This document shows, in pieces, positions 40,938-49,416 of a DNA stretch of 64,000 bases; position 1 is the stretch's first letter, and every line of letters starts with the position of its first letter. Where the stretch lies: assembly GCA_934660915.1 (NCBI GenBank), contig CAKUIF010000007.1, positions 65,431-129,430 on the forward strand, given 5' to 3'. Source of the stretch: an uncultured Olsenella sp. Its GTDB lineage: Bacteria > Actinomycetota > Coriobacteriia > Coriobacteriales > Atopobiaceae. The notes below the pieces were generated by a model, which was given only the letters and a program-made list of their open reading frames with translations, was not told where the DNA came from and ran no database searches. The position numbers were made by a program, and so were the translations under genes.

Positions 40938-42533
40938 ATGGCAGGCAAGTCCCTCAAGGCAAACTTCGTCACCCCGCAGCAGGTCGCGGAGGGCATCGAG
41001 GATGGGCAGACCATCTGCACCATCGGCATGACGCTCGTGTCGGCCTCCGAGTCCAACCTCAAGGCCATCGAGGAGCGCTTCCTTTCCACCGGCCACCCCT
41101 GCAACCTCACGCTGCTGCACTCCTGCGGACAGTCCGACCGCCAGCGCGGCATCCAGCACCTCGCCCACGAGGGCCTCGTCACGCGCATCATCGGCTCCCA
41201 CTGGGGCCTCCAGCCTCGCTGGATGGACATGATCGCCAACAACCAGGTCGAGGCCTACTGCCTGCCCCAGGGCCAGATCGCGCAGCTCTACCGCTCGATG
41301 GCCTGCGGCCTTCCCGGCAAGATGAGCAAGGTCGGCCTCGGCACCTTCATCGACCCGCGCGTCGAGGGCGGCAAGATGAACGACCGCACCAAGCCCCTGC
41401 CCGACATCTCCGAGATCATCGAGATCCACGGCGAGGAGTACATGTTCTACCACGAGGTGCCGATCGACGTCTGCCTCATCCGCGGCACCGTCTGCGACGA
41501 GATGGGCAACCTCACCACCACCGACGAGGCCATGAAGCTCGAGGTCTTCAACGCGGTTCTTGCCACCAAGCGCTACGGCGGCAAGGTCGTCGCCCAGGTC
41601 CGCGAGGTCGCCGAGACCGGCACCATCAACCCCAAGGACGTCACCGTCCCGGGTGTCTTCATCGACGAGGTCGTGGTCTGCCCCAACCCGGAGGAGGACC
41701 ACCGCATGACCTCCTCGATCTACTTCGACCCCTCCTACGTGGGCAAGCTCCGCGTTCCTCAGTCCGCCGTCGAGCCCGCGCCCTTCAACGAGCGCAAGTT
41801 CATCGCCCGCCGCGGCTGCGAGGAGCTCTACCCGGGCTGCGTCGTCAACCTCGGCACCGGCATCCCCAACGACATGGTCGGCCGCGTCTGTGCCGAGGAG
41901 GGCCTCTCGGACAAGGTCATGATCACCGTCGAGAGCGGCATCTACGGCGGCGTCCAGCTGGGCGGCATCGACTTCGGCATCGGCCAGAACCTGCTCGCCA
42001 TGGTCAGCCACCCCGAGCAGTTCGACTACTACGACGGCGCGGGCGTCGACGTGACCTACATGGGCATGGGCGAGCTCGACGGCGACGGCAACGTCAACTC
42101 CACAAAGATGGGCCCGCGCTGCGCCGGCGCCGGCGGCTTCGTCGACATCACGCAGAACGCCAAGACCGTCGTCTTCCTCGGCACCTTCACCGCCAAGGGC
42201 GCCAAGTACTCCTTCGAGGACGGCAAGCTCACCATCCTGCAGGAGGGCGCCATCAAAAAGATGGTCTCCCACGTCGGCCAGCTCTCGTTCAACGGCCCGG
42301 CCGCCAGAAAGAAGGGCCAGCGCGTGGTCGTCGTCACCGAGCGCGCCGTGTTCGAGCTCGTGCCCGAGGGCGTCAAGCTGGTCGAGATCGCGCCCGGCAT
42401 CGACCTCCAGACGCAGGTCCTCGACATGATGGACTTCACGCCCATCGTCGCCGACGACCTCAAGCTCATGGACGCGTCCCTCTTTAACCAGGACGGCCCC
42501 TCCGGGCTTCTTTCCGGGTTCGAGGCCAAGTAA
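40938..42533 (+). CDS. Acyl-CoA:acid CoA-transferase (family I, fused subunits)
   Basis: 531 residues with both halves of a family I CoA-transferase in one chain, as in propionate CoA-transferase and YdiF. The catalytic Glu is in TVESGIYGGVQ (about residue 331). The N-terminal half has the usual VGLGTFIDPRVEGG. It moves CoA between short acyl groups, allowing free acid release and acetyl-CoA recycling. AAGGAAGG precedes the ATG, 18 bp after the ligase. Confidence 0.9.
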   Translation: MAGKSLKANFVTPQQVAEGIEDGQTICTIGMTLVSASESNLKAIEERFLSTGHPCNLTLLHSCGQSDRQRGIQHLAHEGLVTRIIGSHWGLQPRWMDMIANNQVEAYCLPQGQIAQLYRSMACGLPGKMSKVGLGTFIDPRVEGGKMNDRTKPLPDISEIIEIHGEEYMFYHEVPIDVCLIRGTVCDEMGNLTTTDEAMKLEVFNAVLATKRYGGKVVAQVREVAETGTINPKDVTVPGVFIDEVVVCPNPEEDHRMTSSIYFDPSYVGKLRVPQSAVEPAPFNERKFIARRGCEELYPGCVVNLGTGIPNDMVGRVCAEEGLSDKVMITVESGIYGGVQLGGIDFGIGQNLLAMVSHPEQFDYYDGAGVDVTYMGMGELDGDGNVNSTKMGPRCAGAGGFVDITQNAKTVVFLGTFTAKGAKYSFEDGKLTILQEGAIKKMVSHVGQLSFNGPAARKKGQRVVVVTERAVFELVPEGVKLVEIAPGIDLQTQVLDMMDFTPIVADDLKLMDASLFNQDGPSGLLSGFEAK

Positions 42534-42657
42534 GGCGCCGGGCAAGCGCCCGCGCACGCTCCAAGTAGATTACCCCGGGTCCGACAAGAAGCCTCGGCAT
42601 CTGGGTTGCACGTTCAAACCAACCGCAGTTCAGGCACATCGTTCGAAAGGAACCAAA

Positions 42658-43512
42658 ATGGACGCAATCAAGGTAGCGGTCATCGGCAGCGGTCTTATGG
42701 GCGGCGGCATCGCCCAGGCCTGCGCTCAGGCCGGCTTCACTGTGGTCAACATCGACATCGCCCAGGGCCCGCTCGACAAGGCCGAGGCTCTTGTCGGCAA
42801 GCTCCTCCAGAAGAAGGTCGACAAGGGCAAGATGAGCGCCGAGGACCGTCAGGCCATCCTCGACCGCCTCTCCTACAGCACCGACTACTCTGAGGTCGCC
42901 GGCGCCAAGTTCGTCATCGAGGCCGTCCCCGAGCGCCTCGACTTCAAGCAGTCCACCTTCCAGAAGGTCGACGAGTTCGCCGACGAGGACGCGGTCCTTC
43001 TTACCAACACCTCCGGCATCAGCATCGACGAGATCGCCGCCTCCACCAAGCGCCCCGAGTCCGTCCTCGGCCTGCACTTCTTCTATCCCGCCCCGGTCAT
43101 GAAGCTCGTCGAGATCATCCGCGGCGAGAAGACCTCCGACGAGGCCGCGGCAAAGACCCACGAGTTCGCCGACGCCCTCGGCAAGGTCTCGGTCGACGCC
43201 CCCAACACCCCGGGCTTCATCGTCAACCGCATCATCAACCCCTACGAGAACATGGGCGCCTGGCTCGTGTCCGAGGGCGTCAGCGCCAAGGACGTCGACA
43301 CGGCCATGAAGCTCGCCTGCAACCACCCGATGGGCCCCTGCGAGCTCATGGACTTCGCCGGCATCGACGTCGTCTACGCCTCGCTGATGAACCTCTACGA
43401 GGGCTACGACCACGACGACCTGTATCGTCCGGCCCCCGTGTTCAAGGAGCTCATCGACGCCGGCAACCTCGGCCGCAAGACCGGCAAGGGCTTCTACGAC
43501 TACTCCGAGTAG
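42658..43512 (+). CDS. hbd: 3-hydroxybutyryl-CoA dehydrogenase
   Basis: 284 residues, standard for the clostridial-type enzyme. Rossmann motif VIGSGLMGGGIAQACAQAG (residues 9-27), catalytic His in GLHFFYPAPVMKLVEII with Glu shortly after, and NTPGFIVNRI. It interconverts acetoacetyl-CoA and 3-hydroxybutyryl-CoA using NAD(P)H. A GAAAGGA site precedes the ATG. Encoded directly before the thiolase. Confidence 0.94.
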   Translation: MDAIKVAVIGSGLMGGGIAQACAQAGFTVVNIDIAQGPLDKAEALVGKLLQKKVDKGKMSAEDRQAILDRLSYSTDYSEVAGAKFVIEAVPERLDFKQSTFQKVDEFADEDAVLLTNTSGISIDEIAASTKRPESVLGLHFFYPAPVMKLVEIIRGEKTSDEAAAKTHEFADALGKVSVDAPNTPGFIVNRIINPYENMGAWLVSEGVSAKDVDTAMKLACNHPMGPCELMDFAGIDVVYASLMNLYEGYDHDDLYRPAPVFKELIDAGNLGRKTGKGFYDYSE

Positions 43513-43590
43513 CCCCGCCCGAGCGCCGCTCGTCGCGCTTCGAAACACCCCACGCCAGCATCCAGCGATTCCCATAAAAGGAGCATTGCC

Positions 43591-44808
43591 ATGAGCAACC
43601 GCAAGTTCGAGAACAGCCCCGACGACATCGTCATCGTCTCCGGCGCCCGCACCGCCGTCGCCAAGTTCGGCGGCAGCCTGAAGACCATGTCCGCCATCGA
43701 CATGGGCTCCATCGTCGTCGCCGAGGCCGTCAAGCGCGCCGGCATCGACCCCGCCGTCGTCGACGAGTGCATCATCGGCCAGGTGGGCGGCTGGGGCCCC
43801 AACGGCTTCGTCGCCCGCGCCATCAGCCTGAAGGCCGGCCTGCCCAACGAGACCTGCGCCTACTCCGTCAACCGTCAGTGCGGCTCCGGCCTGCAGTCCA
43901 TCGCCGACGGCATCATGGAGATCAAGTGCGGCCAGGCCGAGGTCGTTGTGGCCGGCGGCTCCGAGTCCCTCTCGCAGCTCCCGTACTACGTGCCCTCCGC
44001 CCGCTGGGGCGCCCGCATGGGCCACAAGCAGTTCGAGGACGGCGTGATCGACATCCTCACCTGGCCGCTCGACATGTCCCACAACGGCATCACCGCCGAG
44101 AACGTGGCAAAGAAGTTCAACGTCTCCCGCGAGGAGCAGGACGCCTTCGCTGCCCAGTCCCAGCAGCGCGCCTGCAAGGCCATCGCCGAGGGCGTCTTTA
44201 AGGACGAGATCGTCCCCGTCGAGATCCACGGCCGCAAGGGCGCCGTCACCGTCTTCGACACCGATGAGAACCCCCGCGAGGGCGTGACCGCCGAGAGCCT
44301 CGCCCGCCTGAAGCCGTGCTTCGTCACCGACGGCACCGGCACCGTCACCGCCGCCAACTCCTCTTCGCTCAACGACGCTGCCGCGGCCGTGGTCATCATG
44401 ACCCGCGCCAAGGCCGAGGAGCTCGGCTGCACCCCGATGGTCTGCATCCGCGACTTCGCCGTCGCCGGCTACGAGGCCTCCCTCATGGGCTACTCGCCGT
44501 ACTTCTCCTCCAAGAAGCTCGCCGAGAAGCTCGACCTCGACCTTACCGCCATCGACTTCTTCGAGATCAACGAGGCCTTCGCCTCCCAGGCCTTCGCGGT
44601 CTCCCGCGACCTCGGCCTCGACCCCGAGAAGGTCAACATCTACGGCGGCGGCATCTCCATCGGCCACCCCATCGGCGCCACCGGCACCATCCTCGCCATC
44701 AAGTGCGCCTACGAGCTCGCCGAGCGTCACCCCGAGAAGCAGGACGCCATGGTGTCCATGTGCATCGGCGGCGGCCAGGGCATCTCGATGTACTTCACCA
44801 AGGAGTAA
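43591..44808 (+). CDS. Acetyl-CoA C-acetyltransferase (thiolase)
   Basis: 405 residues. Nucleophilic Cys about 96 in NRQCGSGLQSI, then EINEAFASQAF, GGGISIGHPIGATG (His) and the second Cys in SMCIGGGQG. It condenses two acetyl-CoA to acetoacetyl-CoA or cleaves 3-ketoacyl-CoA. Follows Hbd by 78 bp with AAAGGAG upstream. Confidence 0.94.
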   Translation: MSNRKFENSPDDIVIVSGARTAVAKFGGSLKTMSAIDMGSIVVAEAVKRAGIDPAVVDECIIGQVGGWGPNGFVARAISLKAGLPNETCAYSVNRQCGSGLQSIADGIMEIKCGQAEVVVAGGSESLSQLPYYVPSARWGARMGHKQFEDGVIDILTWPLDMSHNGITAENVAKKFNVSREEQDAFAAQSQQRACKAIAEGVFKDEIVPVEIHGRKGAVTVFDTDENPREGVTAESLARLKPCFVTDGTGTVTAANSSSLNDAAAAVVIMTRAKAEELGCTPMVCIRDFAVAGYEASLMGYSPYFSSKKLAEKLDLDLTAIDFFEINEAFASQAFAVSRDLGLDPEKVNIYGGGISIGHPIGATGTILAIKCAYELAERHPEKQDAMVSMCIGGGQGISMYFTKE

Positions 44809-44853
44809 GGCACTTCTTTCCCGCTCAATCCGTTACGAAAGGAAACGCCAGCA

Positions 44854-46044
44854 ATGGTCAACTTTGAGTATCTCGTTCCGACCAAGATGGTCTTCGGCAA
44901 GGGCACCGAGGAGGAGGCCGGCCGCCTGATCAAGGAGTTCGGCGGCCACAAGGCCCTGATCCACTGGGGCGGCGACTACGTGCGCACCACCGGCCTGCTC
45001 GAGCGCATCGAGCGCGGCCTTGAGGCCGAGGGCATTGAGTACGTCGAGATGGACGGCGTCGTGCCCAACCCGCGCCTCTCGCTCGTCAAGCAGGGCGTCG
45101 AGCTGTGCAAGAAGGAGGGCGTCGACTTCGTCCTCGCCATCGGCGGCGGCTCGGCCATCGACTCCTCCAAGGCCATCGCCTACGGCCTGGCCAACGACTT
45201 CGAGCTCGAGGACCTCTTCCTCGGCAAGGTGAGCACCGATAAGATCGCAAAGATCGGCGCCATCTCCACCCTGGCCGGCACCGGCTCCGAGACCTCGAAC
45301 TCCACCGTCATCAACATCGACACCATGGGCGAGACCATGCTCAAGCGCTCCTACAACCACGAGTGCGCCCGCCCGCTGTTCGCCATCCTGAACCCCGAGC
45401 TCACCTACTCGCTGCCCGCGTTCCAGACCGCCGCGCCGGGCGCCGATATCATGATGCACACCATGGAGCGCTACTTCACCACCGAGCAGCACGTCGAGCT
45501 CTCCGACGAGCTGGCCGAGGGCCTCATGCGCACCGTCAAGACCTTCGTCCCCGAGGCGCTCGCCAACCCGAAGAGCTACGCCGCCCGCGCCAACCTGCTG
45601 CTGGCCGGCGCCAAGTCCCACGACGGCCTGACCGGCCTCGGCCGCGTCGGCGACTTCGCGTGCCACGCCATCGAGCACGAGATCGGCGCCATGTTCGACG
45701 TCGCCCACGGCGCCGGCCTGACCGCCATCTGGTCCAGCTGGGCCAAGTACGTCATCGACGTCGACCCCGAGCGCTTCGCCCAGTTCGCCGTCAACGTCTG
45801 GGGCGTCCAGAACAACTTCCACGACCCCAAGGAGACCGGCCTTCGCGGCATCGAGGCCTGGGACGAGTGGTGCCACTCCATCAACCTGCCCACCAGCCTC
45901 TCTGAGCTCGGCATCGAGCCGACCGACGAGCAGATCCACGAGATGGCTCAGGGCGCCGTCGACGCCCGCGGCGGCGACCACGCCGGCGCGTTCAAGTTCC
46001 TCTACGTCGAGGACATCGAGAACATCCTCAAGGCTGCCCGCTAA
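44854..46044 (+). CDS. Iron-containing alcohol dehydrogenase
   Basis: 396 residues, butanol-dehydrogenase-like. Cofactor motif GGGSAIDSSKAIA near residue 97; metal ligands: Asp in GADIMMHTMERYF, His in CHAIEHEIGAMFDVAHGAGL. AAAGGAAA before the ATG, 45 bp after the thiolase. It probably reduces an aldehyde to an alcohol; butyraldehyde, or a sugar-derived semialdehyde from the aldolase step, are both possible. Confidence 0.9.
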   Translation: MVNFEYLVPTKMVFGKGTEEEAGRLIKEFGGHKALIHWGGDYVRTTGLLERIERGLEAEGIEYVEMDGVVPNPRLSLVKQGVELCKKEGVDFVLAIGGGSAIDSSKAIAYGLANDFELEDLFLGKVSTDKIAKIGAISTLAGTGSETSNSTVINIDTMGETMLKRSYNHECARPLFAILNPELTYSLPAFQTAAPGADIMMHTMERYFTTEQHVELSDELAEGLMRTVKTFVPEALANPKSYAARANLLLAGAKSHDGLTGLGRVGDFACHAIEHEIGAMFDVAHGAGLTAIWSSWAKYVIDVDPERFAQFAVNVWGVQNNFHDPKETGLRGIEAWDEWCHSINLPTSLSELGIEPTDEQIHEMAQGAVDARGGDHAGAFKFLYVEDIENILKAAR

Positions 46045-46068
46045 GCGGATCCGCCGTTAGGCGGCAAA

Positions 46069-46116
46069 ACGGGGCGCGCGGTGCCCTCCCACGCCGCGCG
46101 CCCCGTCGTTTTTTGC
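46069..46116 (+). terminator. Terminator after the Fe-ADH gene
   Basis: ACGGGGCGCGCGG and CCGCGCGCCCCGT form a 13-bp stem, followed by a T-run. Strong rho-independent signal; the MFS gene beyond it may have its own promoter. Confidence 0.85.
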
Positions 46117-46150
46117 CCGCAACGCCTACGCCGAGTCCGGCGTCTAAGGG

Positions 46151-47386
46151 ATGATGATGCTCGACAAGAAGAGAAACAAACTCCTGGTGGTGTCCACGGC
46201 CCTGCTTCTGTTTTTGGGCCTGATTTACGCTTACTCCGTCCTGCTCGCGCCGCTCAAGGTCGAGTTCGGCTGGTCCGTCGCGCAGATGACGCTCGTCTTT
46301 GCACTGTCCATCTGCTCGTTTACGTTGGGCAGCCTTGCCGTGGGCCCCTTGGTCCGCGCAAAGAAGAACGCGGTGGCCCTTCTTGCCGGCGCGGCCATGC
46401 TCGCGGCGGGCTTCCTGGGCACCGCGTTCGCCTCGGGAGGCGCGGCGCTCTACATGGCTTACGCCGCCTACGGCGTTGCGGCCAGCTTCGGGATCGGCTG
46501 GGTCTACAACGTGGTCATCCCCACGGTGACCTCGTGGTTCCCCGACAAGTGCGGCTTTGCCCAGGGCGTCTGCCTCATGGGCTTCGGAGCCGGCGGGTTC
46601 GTGCTGGGGCCTGTGGCCACGCAGCTCTACTCCGTCCTGCCGTGGCGGGGGACCCTCGTGGGGTTCGCCGTCGTCTTTGCCGCGCTCGTGGCGGGTGGCG
46701 CCGCCGTGCTCAAGGCCCCCGGCGATGCGGAGGCTGCTGAGCTCGCGGCGTTGGCGGCGGGCGCGGGCGCGGGTGCGGGTGATGCGGACGCGGCGGAGGT
46801 TGCCGACGATCGCTTCATGTCCTCGGGCCAGATGCTGCGGACGCCGACGTTTTGGCTGCTCTACGCGTTTTTGTTCATGCTCGGCAGCATCGGCATGGGC
46901 ATCACCGGCATCGGCCGCGAGCTGCCGCTCTCGCTCGGTGCGAGCGACCTGGCAGCCGCCGTGGTCATCGGCTTCGTCAACGTGGGCAGCGGCGTGGGCC
47001 GTCTCTCGTGCGGCATCGCGCTCGACAAGCTCGGCCGTCATCGCACCATGAGGATCATCGGCTTCGGCGGCACCGTGGCGCCCGTCGTTATGATCGCGTC
47101 GCTTCTTTCCGGCAGCCTGGCCGTCCAAGCCGTTGCCTGCCTGCTCACCGGCATGAGCTGGGGAGCCGCCGTGGTCACCATGCCGTTCGTCTCCCGCACC
47201 GAGTGGGGGCTGGCCAACATGGCGCAGAACATGGCTATGGTCAACACCTACAGCATCTTTGCCTCGCTCGTTGGTTCGTTCGGCGCGGGAATGCTGTATG
47301 GGGTCTGCGGCTCGTTTCTCCCCGTCCTGGGGATAATGACCGTGCTCGGCGTCGCGAGCGTGCTGCTCGCAAACAAATTGAAGTAA
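46151..47386 (+). CDS. MFS carrier, oxalate/formate antiporter-like (OFA)
   Basis: 411 residues with 12 predicted spans. The pattern LLFLGLIYAYSVLLAPLKVEFGW and QMTLVFALSICSFTLGSLAVGP is typical for OFA/monocarboxylate carriers. A long Ala/Gly loop (about 195-215) separates the halves. The likely cargo is a small carboxylate such as a fermentation end product; 3-hydroxybutyrate is an inference from the neighbouring CoA genes. Start at 46151 or a few codons later (MMMLDKK). Confidence 0.85.
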   Translation: MMMLDKKRNKLLVVSTALLLFLGLIYAYSVLLAPLKVEFGWSVAQMTLVFALSICSFTLGSLAVGPLVRAKKNAVALLAGAAMLAAGFLGTAFASGGAALYMAYAAYGVAASFGIGWVYNVVIPTVTSWFPDKCGFAQGVCLMGFGAGGFVLGPVATQLYSVLPWRGTLVGFAVVFAALVAGGAAVLKAPGDAEAAELAALAAGAGAGAGDADAAEVADDRFMSSGQMLRTPTFWLLYAFLFMLGSIGMGITGIGRELPLSLGASDLAAAVVIGFVNVGSGVGRLSCGIALDKLGRHRTMRIIGFGGTVAPVVMIASLLSGSLAVQAVACLLTGMSWGAAVVTMPFVSRTEWGLANMAQNMAMVNTYSIFASLVGSFGAGMLYGVCGSFLPVLGIMTVLGVASVLLANKLK

Positions 47387-47451
47387 CGGCCGGGCCGGGG
47401 GCCGGGCTGTTAGATACAAACGTTGTGAGTTTTCACAGAGAGGGGAGTCCC

Positions 47452-47907
47452 ATGAGCGACTTCGTCAAGGAAGAGAACGTCTTTGTCGGCCAGAGCGCGC
47501 AGAGCCGCGAGGAGGTTCTCCGCTTCCTCGCCGACCGCGCGGGCGAGCTGGGCATCACCGCCGATCCCGATGCCGTCTACCAGGCGTTCCTCGACCGTGA
47601 GGACATGGGCGAGACGGGCATGACCGACGGCTTCGCCGTGCCGCACGCAAAGAGCGCCGCCATCGACCACGCCGCCGTCATCGTCTTCAAGAACGATCAC
47701 GCGCTCGATTGGCCGAGCTTCGACAACAAACCGGTCGACATCTGCCTGGCACTGCTCGTCCCCGACGTCGAGGCCGGCACGACCCACATCAAGCTGCTGT
47801 CCAAGACCGCCGTCCTGCTGATGCGCGAGCAGTTCAAGACCCTCCTGCGCACCTCCGACGACTGCAAGGCTATCGCCGACGCCATCAATGAGGGCATCGA
47901 GTCGTAA
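47452..47907 (+). CDS. PTS fructose-type subunit IIA
   Basis: 151 residues, PTS_EIIA type-2 domain. The active His is in GFAVPHAKSAAI (about 65). GGGGAG lies 5 bp upstream of the ATG. It could serve the IIB/IIC pair at 35637-37102, which lacks a IIA of its own, or another system elsewhere. Confidence 0.88.
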   Translation: MSDFVKEENVFVGQSAQSREEVLRFLADRAGELGITADPDAVYQAFLDREDMGETGMTDGFAVPHAKSAAIDHAAVIVFKNDHALDWPSFDNKPVDICLALLVPDVEAGTTHIKLLSKTAVLLMREQFKTLLRTSDDCKAIADAINEGIES

Positions 47908-48094
47908 GGGGTCTCCCGGGCCTTCTTTCCATTCGGGCCGCCCCCGGATAATCTAACTCCCATACAGCGGACGCATCTGGGTCGAAAATGGCCGAGATGC
48001 GTCCGCTGTGTGGGAGTTAGGCGTTGTGAAGGCTTCACAACTCGGCGGGGCGCCGGGTGGCGAGAAGGACGGGCGGCCAAGAAGGACTGCCCGG
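47908..48094. repeat. Palindromic repeat family A, copy 3 (47955-48038)
   Basis: Arms 47955-47976 and 47997-48018 with one mismatch, then GTGAAGGCTTCAC at 48026-48038. The loop CTGGGTCGAAAATGGCCGAG is the reverse complement type of copies 1 and 2. It lies between the IIA gene and the convergent nuclease-like gene. Confidence 0.75.
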
Positions 48095-49162
48095 CTAGAT
48101 TCCGTACGCTTCGAGGGGGACCCGCTCGAACTCATCCGGCGCGCAGGCCGGTTCCGGGTCGCGCAGGTATGCGGGCAGCGAGGGAATCTTGATCGTCGGC
48201 CGGTGGTCCTTAGGTATCCCGAACGAGGTGAGCAGTCGGTTGAACTCGTACGCGTTTCCAACCGTCTTCATCGAGAAGCGCACCACGGCGTCGCAGCACG
48301 CGGTGAGCCTCGACTCGCGGATCCGCTCCCGGCGCATGGCGTCGACGATGCCGCCGTCCCCAGCCATCTGCGAGTCGGTGTATTTCTGCGCCCCGTCCAG
48401 CTCTCCGGCGATCAACGTGCCGTCAGGGAGGCGCCAACTGAAGTCGAGGTAGTACTTCTTTCCATCGAGGGGTTCACAAATCTCGGTTTGCAGGTCAGGC
48501 GCCCTGAAGCCCAGCTCCCACATGGCGGCGCGGGCCACGGACTCCCCGCCGTTCTGCGCGCGCCCGTCGGCGAAGCGCGCTGCGGCGATGGCCTTCTTTA
48601 CGCCGCGGTAGCCGGCCTTGCGCGACTCGAAGTCCGCGATCGTCTCTTCCTTGGTGACGAGGCCCTGGCGCAGCGCCGAGTCGAGGACAACGGTCGCCTC
48701 GCGCAGGCTCAGCCAGCGCGCGCAGTCAAAGAGCGTCCGAAGCAGCGGCGTGCACGAGACGCCGTCGATAAAGACGGGTCGGTCGCCCGTCGTGTGGCGT
48801 GTCGAGACCACGCCGCCGAGGAGGTCGCGCGTTCCGTGCTCGTCGGCGATGGTGTAGGGCTCGTAGAGGTTGCGCGAGACGGAGAGTCCCTGCGCGAGCG
48901 CGGCCGTTGCGCCGCAGAAGATCCAAAGCTGGTGGATTTGCTGCAGGCCGCGAATCTTGTGGAGCGCCTGCTCACGTTCGTCGAGCTGCTTCCAGTAAGC
49001 GGGGCGGGTGTAGAGCCCCGGCAAAGGAGAGATGACCGAGCCTTCCTTGAGGCGCCGCTTGAGGTCCTTGCGGCTCGCGTCGTTGTAGGCGGTGAAGCAC
49101 ATACGCTTGTCCTCCGCCTCGTCAAGAATTATGTCAACCTGCTCGTCGAACCTCTTTCCCAC
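48095..49162 (-). CDS. AbiEi-antitoxin-like protein with PD-(D/E)xK-like end
   Basis: 355 residues from the GTG at 49162, which has GGGAGG 6 bp upstream; the longer frame upstream runs through the copy-4 palindrome. The N-terminal half (KRLKEGSVISPLPGLYTRPAYW, then STRHTTGD) resembles type IV AbiEi-type antitoxin/transcriptional regulators. The C-terminal half has YLDFSWRLPDG and GELDGAQKY, a D...E-x-D-G...K arrangement seen in DUF559/Vsr-like nucleases. No AbiEii toxin gene is adjacent. It lies between two palindromic repeats of the same subtype. Confidence 0.72.
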   Translation of the reverse strand: MGKRFDEQVDIILDEAEDKRMCFTAYNDASRKDLKRRLKEGSVISPLPGLYTRPAYWKQLDEREQALHKIRGLQQIHQLWIFCGATAALAQGLSVSRNLYEPYTIADEHGTRDLLGGVVSTRHTTGDRPVFIDGVSCTPLLRTLFDCARWLSLREATVVLDSALRQGLVTKEETIADFESRKAGYRGVKKAIAAARFADGRAQNGGESVARAAMWELGFRAPDLQTEICEPLDGKKYYLDFSWRLPDGTLIAGELDGAQKYTDSQMAGDGGIVDAMRRERIRESRLTACCDAVVRFSMKTVGNAYEFNRLLTSFGIPKDHRPTIKIPSLPAYLRDPEPACAPDEFERVPLEAYGI

Positions 49163-49416
49163 GGCGCCTCCCTTCGCGGACGGCGTTCGCGCTCGATAGT
49201 GGGCATATTCTGCACGATTGGGCGGCCGAGGTGGGCTGGGAAATCTAACTCCCACACAGCGGACGCATCTGGGCCGAAAATGGCCAAAATGCGTCCGCTG
49301 TATGGGAGTTAGACGTTGTGAAGGCTTCACGGGTGGCAAGAAGGGCGCGGGGTCGCGGGCGCGCCGGCCGCGGTAGAATCGAAGGGATTGATCCTCGGCA
49401 AAGAAAGGCCATCCAG
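49163..49416. repeat. Palindromic repeat family A, copy 4 (49247-49330), and pepT leader
   Basis: Arms 49247-49268 and 49289-49310, loop CTGGGCCGAAAATGGCCAAA, then GTGAAGGCTTCAC (49318-49330). Unlike the other three copies it lies between divergent genes. AAGAAGGGC follows at 49338. AAAGAAAGG provides the pepT ribosome binding site. Confidence 0.7.

Noticed and set aside
38838..42557. 1239-codon minus-strand open frame across glycerate kinase, acyl-CoA ligase and CoA-transferase
   Set aside because: Shadow of three well-identified plus-strand genes; no ribosome site and no motifs.
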